A stretch of 10,900 nt of DNA. Source: Janthinobacterium sp. (GTDB lineage Bacteria > Pseudomonadota > Gammaproteobacteria > Burkholderiales > Burkholderiaceae_D). A program made the translations under genes and the position numbers. The stretch covers positions 1 through 10,900 of the forward strand of contig DMYQ01000002.1 in NCBI GenBank assembly GCA_003482555.1. The letters run 5' to 3'. The notes under the pieces were generated by a model, which was not told the origin of the DNA, did no database searches, and saw only the letters and a program-made list of their open reading frames with translations. Within the stretch, counting starts at the first letter, position 1. Each line of letters opens with the position of its first letter. Below, one piece after another: positions 5,888 to 10,900 of the stretch.

Positions 5888-7822
5888 GGCGGCCGCTTCG
5901 AGGAGGGTGAATTCCGCGTTCATGGCGCTGCCGATGGCGCCCGCCAGTTCGCCCAGGCGCGCCTTGTGCCGCTCCAGGTCGGCCAGGATGGACTCGAAGG
6001 CTTCGATTTTCTGTTCCAGGCTGTCGGTGGCGTCATGGATGCGCTGGATCGAGGCCAGCCGGTGTTTCAACTGCTCCTTGTGCTGGCGGATCTGCGCCTC
6101 GAGCGGCGCCATGATCACCTTCAGCCACGCGTCGGCGTCGTCGTTACCGGCCTTGAAGCATTTGCGCACGCGCGAAGCGATCGAATCGAAAAACTTTTCC
6201 ATCAAGGCCACGCGGCTGGTGGTGAGCAGGGTCGCGGTGCCGAATTGCTTGTGGTAGACGTCTTCGATGGCATCGATTTCATTGCGGTAGCGCAGCAGCG
6301 AAAACGGCATCGGCAGCGCCAGCGCCAGTCCGTGTTCAGTGGAAAAGCGGCGATACATCACGCCCATCATTTCCGAAATTTCCTCGGTCTTGCGATCCGA
6401 CAGTTCCAGATTGTGCTTGATGCGCTCGAAGTACACCCGCACGGCTTCGCGCACGCCGGTGAAAAAGCGGCTGTCCTGCATTGCCGCGCGCACCCGGTCT
6501 ATATCGTCGCGCACGATGTCCATGCCGAGGCTGGTGTACAACTCGGTCGACAGGCGGGTAAACACGGAACGCGTGGCCTGCAGCTTGAACAGGCTGGTGT
6601 CGAATTCCTTCTTTTCCACGTCGATGCGGCGCATCATGTGGGCCACCACATTGTGGTTCTTGCCGCGTAAGCTCTTGAGCTCGTGCAACTGCTCGGCGAT
6701 GCCGCGGATGTGCGTTCCCAGTTGCGCCAGTTGCGCCGCGCCCACCGCTTGCAAGTCGGTCGTCAACTGCTTGCGGATGATGTCTTTCTTGGCCGGGATC
6801 AGCTCGTAGAACAGGGCCGTTTCCAGCGTTTCCAGGCGGCTCTTCTCGAGCAGGGCGGCGTCGCCGTTGATCTTGGCCACCAGGGCCTTTTGCGCCGACA
6901 CGGGAAACACCTGGCGCGGGTCCAGGCCCAGCATGTGCGCCGCGCTGATTTGCTGGCGCTCGATCTCGACGGCCACTTCGGCGTCGCTGCGCAATTCGTC
7001 CCACATGCTGTCGATCTTGTTGAGCACCACCATGCGTCCGGCGCCGGGTCCGATGTGGGTGCGCCACACTTCGATATCGCTCTTGGTCACGCCGGTGTCG
7101 GCGGCCAGGATGAAGAGCACCGCGTGCGCGCTGGGAATCAGGTTCAAGGTCAGCTCGGGCTCGGTGCCGATGGCGTTCAAGCCGGGCGTGTCGAGGATCA
7201 CCAGGCCTTGCTTGAGCAGCGGGTGGGGGAAGTTGATGATGGCGTGGCGCCACAACGAAATCTCGATCAAGCCCTGGGCGTTGATGTTGACGGCGGCGTC
7301 CGGATCGTCGGCGTCGTACAAGCCGTAGCGCGTGGCCTCGGCCAGGCTGACGTACTTGGTCAGGCTCACTTGCTTGAGCACTTCGTGCATGTCGTCGCCC
7401 ACGTCCAGGTTGAGCGGCAACACCGTCCAAGCCTCGTCGTCGTCGCGGTAGTCGCTGGTCGACAGGCGCTCGGCCCGGGTTTCGATGGGCAGCAGGCGGA
7501 TCGACGGCGGCCGGCTGGCGTCGTACAACAGCTCGGTCGGGCACATGGTGGTGCGGCCGGCGGCGGAGGGCAGGATGCGCTGGCCGTAATTGGCGAAGAA
7601 AATCGCGTTGATCAATTCCGATTTGCCGCGCGAAAACTCGGCCACGAAGGCCACCGACAACTTGTCGTCGGCCAGGCGGGTCAGCGCGCGCGTCATGCGC
7701 AGCTCCGTGACCGCGTCCGTGAGCGCCGCCGCCACCGACCATGTTTGGTATTTTTGCAAGGCCGCGACGACGCCTTGGCGCCATGCGCTGTATTGTTCGA
7801 AGTCCTTGACTATGATGCTCAT
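5885..7822 (-). CDS. Dynamin-like large GTPase
   Basis: The 645-residue product belongs to the dynamin-family GTPases, which in bacteria assemble on membranes in fusion, fission or envelope-stress protection. Visible motifs are P-loop EFSRGKS (62-68), switch I threonines with TTMCPTELLYD (91-101), DTPG (211-214) and NKID (268-271). After the G domain comes a long, charged, mostly helical region (about 340-645) that would form the stalk. A hydrophobic stretch near 498-511 (GLALALPMPFSLLRY) could be a membrane-touching paddle. No clear transmembrane helix is seen. The frame is open 35 codons further upstream, but that part overlaps mutM; the ATG at 7822 has a GGGGG tract a few bases ahead and starts 23 bases after the mutM stop. 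It sits between mutM and mutY on the same strand, suggesting co-transcription. Its specific function is unknown. Confidence 0.9.
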   Translation of the reverse strand: MSIIVKDFEQYSAWRQGVVAALQKYQTWSVAAALTDAVTELRMTRALTRLADDKLSVAFVAEFSRGKSELINAIFFANYGQRILPSAAGRTTMCPTELLYDASRPPSIRLLPIETRAERLSTSDYRDDDEAWTVLPLNLDVGDDMHEVLKQVSLTKYVSLAEATRYGLYDADDPDAAVNINAQGLIEISLWRHAIINFPHPLLKQGLVILDTPGLNAIGTEPELTLNLIPSAHAVLFILAADTGVTKSDIEVWRTHIGPGAGRMVVLNKIDSMWDELRSDAEVAVEIERQQISAAHMLGLDPRQVFPVSAQKALVAKINGDAALLEKSRLETLETALFYELIPAKKDIIRKQLTTDLQAVGAAQLAQLGTHIRGIAEQLHELKSLRGKNHNVVAHMMRRIDVEKKEFDTSLFKLQATRSVFTRLSTELYTSLGMDIVRDDIDRVRAAMQDSRFFTGVREAVRVYFERIKHNLELSDRKTEEISEMMGVMYRRFSTEHGLALALPMPFSLLRYRNEIDAIEDVYHKQFGTATLLTTSRVALMEKFFDSIASRVRKCFKAGNDDADAWLKVIMAPLEAQIRQHKEQLKHRLASIQRIHDATDSLEQKIEAFESILADLERHKARLGELAGAIGSAMNAEFTLLEAAA

Positions 7823-7845
7823 GTTGCCCCCATCCGCTTGTTGTC

Positions 7846-8679
7846 TTATTTCTGGCAATTCACACAATAAAAAGTCGAGCGCTGCCCCTGTTTGATCTGG
7901 CGCACCGGGGCGCCGCACACGCGGCACGGCAGCCCACTTCGATCATAGACGAAATAACTCTGCTGGAAGTAGCCTGTTTGCCCGTTGACACCGATAAAAT
8001 CGCGCAAGGTGCTACCGCCCTGGACGATGGCCTCGGCCAGAATCTCGCGTATGGCCAGCGCCAGCCGCTCGTAGCGGGCCGGGCCGATGCGCCGGGCCGG
8101 GGTCTTCGGATTGATGCCGGCCCGGAACAGGCTCTCGGAACAGTAGATATTGCCGACGCCGACGACGATATCGCCCGCCATCAGCACTTGCTTGATGGCG
8201 GTGCCGCGGGTGCGCGTCTCGCGGTACAGCAACTGGCCGGAAAAGCCGTCTTCCAGCGGTTCCACGCCCAGGCCGCGCAACAACAGGTGATTGTCGACGC
8301 CGCCGTCCCCGGCGTCATGCCAGAGCACGGCGCCGAAGCGGCGCGGATCGGTCAGGCGCAGCACTTGCGGGCCTTCGGCGCCGTCCACCAGCATGTCGAA
8401 ATGGTCGTGCTTTTGCGCCACGGTGCCGGCTGGCAGCACGCGCAAGTGACCGGACATGCCCAGGTGAATGATCAGGGTGCCGTGCTCGAAGCCGATCAGC
8501 AAGTATTTGCCGCGCCGCCCCGTCAAGCCTATGGTGCGCCCGTCCAGGCGCAGCGCCAGGTCGGGCGGGAAGGGCCAGCGCAAGCCGCCGCGGCGCAGCA
8601 CGACGGCGCGCACGGCATGGCCTTCCAGGTGGGGCGCCAGGCCGCGCCGGGTGACTTCTACTTCGGGCAATTCTGGCAT
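7846..8679 (-). CDS. mutM: Formamidopyrimidine-DNA glycosylase MutM (Fpg)
   Basis: MutM excises 8-oxoguanine and formamidopyrimidines from DNA and nicks the abasic site (beta,delta-lyase). The 277-residue length is typical. The N-terminus MPELPEVE supplies the catalytic proline (P2, exposed after Met removal) and E3. K58 in GRRGKYLL, the helix-two-turn-helix around VGVGNIYCSESLFRAGINP (173-191, with N177) and R267 are present. The C-terminal zinc finger is C252-x2-C255-x16-C272-x2-C275. The ATG at 8679 is fixed by the conserved N-terminus and has GAGG five bases upstream (8685-8688 on the complementary strand). It is the first gene of the - strand unit that continues into the dynamin-like GTPase and mutY, and it is divergent from the TPR lipoprotein gene. 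Confidence 0.97.
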   Translation of the reverse strand: MPELPEVEVTRRGLAPHLEGHAVRAVVLRRGGLRWPFPPDLALRLDGRTIGLTGRRGKYLLIGFEHGTLIIHLGMSGHLRVLPAGTVAQKHDHFDMLVDGAEGPQVLRLTDPRRFGAVLWHDAGDGGVDNHLLLRGLGVEPLEDGFSGQLLYRETRTRGTAIKQVLMAGDIVVGVGNIYCSESLFRAGINPKTPARRIGPARYERLALAIREILAEAIVQGGSTLRDFIGVNGQTGYFQQSYFVYDRSGLPCRVCGAPVRQIKQGQRSTFYCVNCQK

Positions 8680-8817
8680 GACGGCCTCGGACGAAGGTGT
8701 AAACGGGATGACAGCGACGTCTTCTGGATCTGGATAAATATTTCGTTACATGAGCGCGGTACGGAAACGATGTCTTGGGCGTAAAATCAAACTTTTTCCG
8801 TCCAGCCAGGAACGCCC
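8680..8817. promoter_or_regulatory. Divergent intergenic region between mutM and the TPR lipoprotein gene
   Basis: These 138 bases separate two divergent genes and are AT-richer than the surroundings, with AT patches near 8733-8746 and 8781-8797. A TAAAAT at 8782-8787 could be a -10 box for the rightward gene, but no good -35 lies at the right distance. An ATGACA at 8708-8713 resembles a -35 without a matching -10. Ribosome-site-like motifs are seen for both genes: GAGG for mutM, AGGA at 8808-8811 for the rightward gene. Promoters are expected by arrangement; the exact boxes are not supported. Confidence 0.4.
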
Positions 8818-10605
8818 TTGAAAAATGCTTTCGCCATTGTAACTCTCTCCGCCCTGATGTCGGCATGCGCCGTGTTGCCGGCGCCCGTTGCGCCCGTTAC
8901 GCGGGTGGCGCCCGTCGCGGCGCCCGGCGCGCCCGACGACATGGCCATCGAGGGGGCGCCGCCGGAGGCGAACGGCGAAGTGTTGCCGAATGTCGAACTG
9001 AGCGGCGACTTGCTGTACAAGCTGACCAAGGCGGAACTGGAATTCAAGCGCGGCCAGTGGCAGGGCCCCTTCGTCACCATGATGGGCGTGGCGCAGCAAA
9101 CCCGCGATCCGCGCCTGGCCCACCGGGCCGCCGAGATGGCGCTGGCGGGCAAGCAGGGCGCCGAAGCCCTGGCGGCCATCCGCCTGTGGCGCGAACTGGC
9201 GCCGCAGTCGGAAGAGGCGCGCCAGTATTTCCTCGGCTTCGTCGTGCTCAGCGATCAGATGGGCGAGGCCGAGCCCATCTTCGCGCAGCGCTTGCGCGAC
9301 GCCAAGCCTGCCGCGCGCGGCGTCGCCATGTACCAGATGCAGCAATTTCTGAACCGGGCCAAGGACAAGCCGGCCGCCTTCGCCATGCTCGACCGCGTGC
9401 TGGCGCCCTACGCCGACACGCTGGAAAGCCACCTGGTGCTGGCGCAGAGCGCCAACGCCATCGGCGACCACGCGCGCGCCACGCAAGAGGCGCGGCTGGC
9501 CATGCAGATCAAACCCGATTCGGAATTGGCCGTGCTGACCCTGGCGCAGGTGGCGGCCGAGCCGGCCGCCATCGGCCAGTTGCTGACGGCTTTCCTGGCG
9601 CAGAATCCGGGCGCGCGCGAAGTGCGTGCTGCCTATGCGCGCCTGCTGGTCGAGCAAAAGCGGTTCGAGCCCGCGCGCGCGCAATTTCTCGTCTTGCTCA
9701 AGGGCCAGCCCGAGAATCCCTCCACCCTGTATGCGCTCGGCATCACCTCGTTGCAATTGAACGACGCGGCCATGGCCGAGACGTATTTCAAGCAGTTTCT
9801 TGCCGTGCTGACGGCCCATCCGAGCGACGAGCGCGACCCGTCCAAGGCGCTGATGATTCTGTCGCAACTGGCCGAGGAACGGGCCGACTTCGCCGGCGCC
9901 CTGCGCTGGATCGACCAGATCGACGAGCGCGATCCGCGAGCCTATGTCGAGGCCAGGATACGGCGGGCGCAACTGATGGCGCGGCATGGCGACCTGGACG
10001 GCGCACGCAAGGTCTTGGCCGAGACCCATGGCCAGGATGTCGAGCAGCAAGCCGACGTGGTGCTGGCGGACGCCCAGTTGCTGCGCGACGGGGGGTACAG
10101 CCAGACCGCCTTCACGGTGCTGGAAAACGCCCTCAAGCGCTACCCCGACAATCCCGAGCTGCTCTACGATTTCGCGCTGGTGGCGGAAAAGCTCGACAAG
10201 CTGGAATTGATGGAAACGAGTTTGCGGCGCGTCATCGCGCAAACGCCAAACAACCACCAGGCCTACAACGCGCTCGGCTATTCCCTGGCCGAGCGCAATA
10301 TCCGCTTGCCGGAAGCCTATGCCTTGATCGACAAGGCCTTGAAGATGTCGCCGAACGATCCCTTCATCATGGATAGCATGGGCTGGGTGGAGTTCCGCAT
10401 GGGGCGCCTGGCCGAGGCGGAAGACTTGCTGCGGCGCGCCTACGCGCTGCGCCAGGATCCCGAAATCGCCGTCCACCTGGGCGAAGTGCTGTGGCAAAAA
10501 GGCAACAAGGCCGATGCCCGAGCCGTCTGGCGCGAAGCGAAAATCAAGGATCCGAAAAACGATGTCTTGAAAAGCACACTGGCGCGCCTGAACCCGGGCT
10601 TGTAA
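8818..10605 (+). CDS. Tetratricopeptide-repeat lipoprotein
   Basis: A 595-residue product starts at TTG (8818) with AGGA six bases upstream. Residues 1-17 form a lipoprotein signal: Lys-Asn, a hydrophobic core, then LMSAC with lipidated Cys at 17, though Met at -3 is less usual than Leu. An Ala/Pro/Val-rich linker (18-50) follows, then helical repeats over most of the rest. TPR-like helix pairs are clear at about 203-233, 302-332, 392-420, 446-478, 482-512 and 516-545. The best conserved part is the C-terminal YNALGYSLAERN (483-494) and DSMGWVEFRMGRLAEAEDLL (519-538). Such proteins are scaffolds for protein-protein contacts; this one is presumably anchored in the outer membrane facing the periplasm. 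No partner can be named from sequence. lolB follows after 92 bases on the same strand, an arrangement familiar in betaproteobacteria, so the two may be co-transcribed. Confidence 0.9.
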   Translation: MKNAFAIVTLSALMSACAVLPAPVAPVTRVAPVAAPGAPDDMAIEGAPPEANGEVLPNVELSGDLLYKLTKAELEFKRGQWQGPFVTMMGVAQQTRDPRLAHRAAEMALAGKQGAEALAAIRLWRELAPQSEEARQYFLGFVVLSDQMGEAEPIFAQRLRDAKPAARGVAMYQMQQFLNRAKDKPAAFAMLDRVLAPYADTLESHLVLAQSANAIGDHARATQEARLAMQIKPDSELAVLTLAQVAAEPAAIGQLLTAFLAQNPGAREVRAAYARLLVEQKRFEPARAQFLVLLKGQPENPSTLYALGITSLQLNDAAMAETYFKQFLAVLTAHPSDERDPSKALMILSQLAEERADFAGALRWIDQIDERDPRAYVEARIRRAQLMARHGDLDGARKVLAETHGQDVEQQADVVLADAQLLRDGGYSQTAFTVLENALKRYPDNPELLYDFALVAEKLDKLELMETSLRRVIAQTPNNHQAYNALGYSLAERNIRLPEAYALIDKALKMSPNDPFIMDSMGWVEFRMGRLAEAEDLLRRAYALRQDPEIAVHLGEVLWQKGNKADARAVWREAKIKDPKNDVLKSTLARLNPGL

Positions 10606-10697
10606 GCTGCGGCTCGCCAAGCGGCGGGGTGATTGTCGGTTTCCGCAAGCGACCATCCCCTGAACGCAAGTTTCATTCATTCATATTCCGGATTCCC

Positions 10698-10900
10698 ATG
10701 GCCATCGCGCGAAATCATGTATTCACCATCGGCGCCCTGTGCGCCTTGTCGGCTTGCGCCACCCTGGCGCCGCCATCGGCGCAGCAAGTGGCACCCTACC
10801 GCGAGGCGATCGAACTGAGCGGTCGCCTGTCGGTCAACTATGAGCGCGACGGCAAGAACGAATCGCTGTCGGGAAAATTCAACTGGCGGCAGAGCGCGCA
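10698..10900 (+). CDS. lolB: Outer-membrane lipoprotein receptor LolB, 5' part
   Basis: The frame runs off the window end after 67 complete codons. The start MAIARNHVF leads into a hydrophobic segment and lipobox LSAC with lipidated Cys at residue 20. The following ELSGRLSVNYERDGKNESLSGKFNWRQ pattern matches the first beta strands of LolB, whose N-terminal region shows a G-R-L-x-V ... G-x-F-x-W signature. LolB takes lipoproteins from periplasmic LolA and inserts them into the outer membrane. Itself a lipoprotein, it lies behind another lipoprotein gene. No in-frame ATG lies immediately upstream. A GGA five bases before the ATG is a weak ribosome site. The assignment rests on a short stretch and on gene order, so it is probable rather than certain. 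Confidence 0.8.
   Translation, partial: MAIARNHVFTIGALCALSACATLAPPSAQQVAPYREAIELSGRLSVNYERDGKNESLSGKFNWRQSA

Noticed and set aside
5838..6670. + strand frames running through the 14-bp repeat into the GTPase region
   Set aside because: They start in repeat-derived ATGs and continue antisense to the GTPase gene; no domain or supported ribosome site.
6683..7870. 395-codon + strand frame opposite the dynamin-like GTPase gene
   Set aside because: It is antisense to a gene with complete GTPase motifs, its composition is typical of a shadow frame, and it has no known motif.
7823..7927. 35-codon N-terminal extension of the dynamin-like GTPase
   Set aside because: It overlaps the mutM 3' end, including its zinc-finger codons; the ATG at 7822 has a better ribosome site and follows the mutM stop.
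10613..10628. GC-rich hairpin after the TPR gene (CTCGCC / GGCGGG around a four-base loop) as a terminator
   Set aside because: No T run follows, and lolB continues on the same strand, so termination here is not supported.
8746..10680. 644-codon open frame on the - strand opposite the TPR lipoprotein gene
   Set aside because: It mirrors a well-supported gene, shows no recognisable domain, is rich in Arg, Gln, Gly and His as expected of antisense high-GC frames, and has no supported start.

Overview
The window reads as chromosomal housekeeping sequence from a high-GC betaproteobacterium. Protein content and gene order (aro genes followed by dgt; mutM next to a TPR lipoprotein and lolB) fit Burkholderiales, most likely Oxalobacteraceae (Massilia / Duganella / Janthinobacterium type). 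That placement is an inference from recalled family resemblance; no search was run. No rRNA, tRNA, CRISPR array, insertion sequence or phage gene was seen.

Left part (1-4589, + strand): the 3' end of a large, probably secreted or surface protein with bacterial Ig-like (Big_1 type) repeats. After 12 bases comes an unbroken 549-codon frame that joins shikimate kinase (AroK) to 3-dehydroquinate synthase (AroB). A dGTPase-like HD-domain phosphohydrolase (dgt) follows, its start overlapping the aroKB stop as ATGA. The spacing suggests one transcription unit.

Middle part (4632-8679, - strand, read right to left): mutM (8-oxoguanine glycosylase), then a dynamin-like large GTPase, then mutY (adenine glycosylase acting on A:8-oxoG). 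Both glycosylases of the GO oxidative-damage system thus flank a membrane-remodelling type GTPase in one apparent operon. The GTPase-mutY junction holds two abutting tandem arrays. A 14-bp array forms a chain of five-codon mini-ORFs, each overlapping the next start by ATGA and the last overlapping mutY. A 12-bp array encodes a Lys-Ser-Leu-Ser repeat at the MutY N-terminus. This junction is the most unusual structure in the window.

Right part (8818-10900, + strand, divergent from mutM): a TPR-rich lipoprotein starting at TTG, then the 5' end of lolB, the outer-membrane lipoprotein acceptor, cut by the window edge. The divergent region 8680-8817 must hold promoters for both directions, but no convincing boxes were found. 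The convergent dgt/mutY gap (4590-4631) contains a possible weak hairpin.
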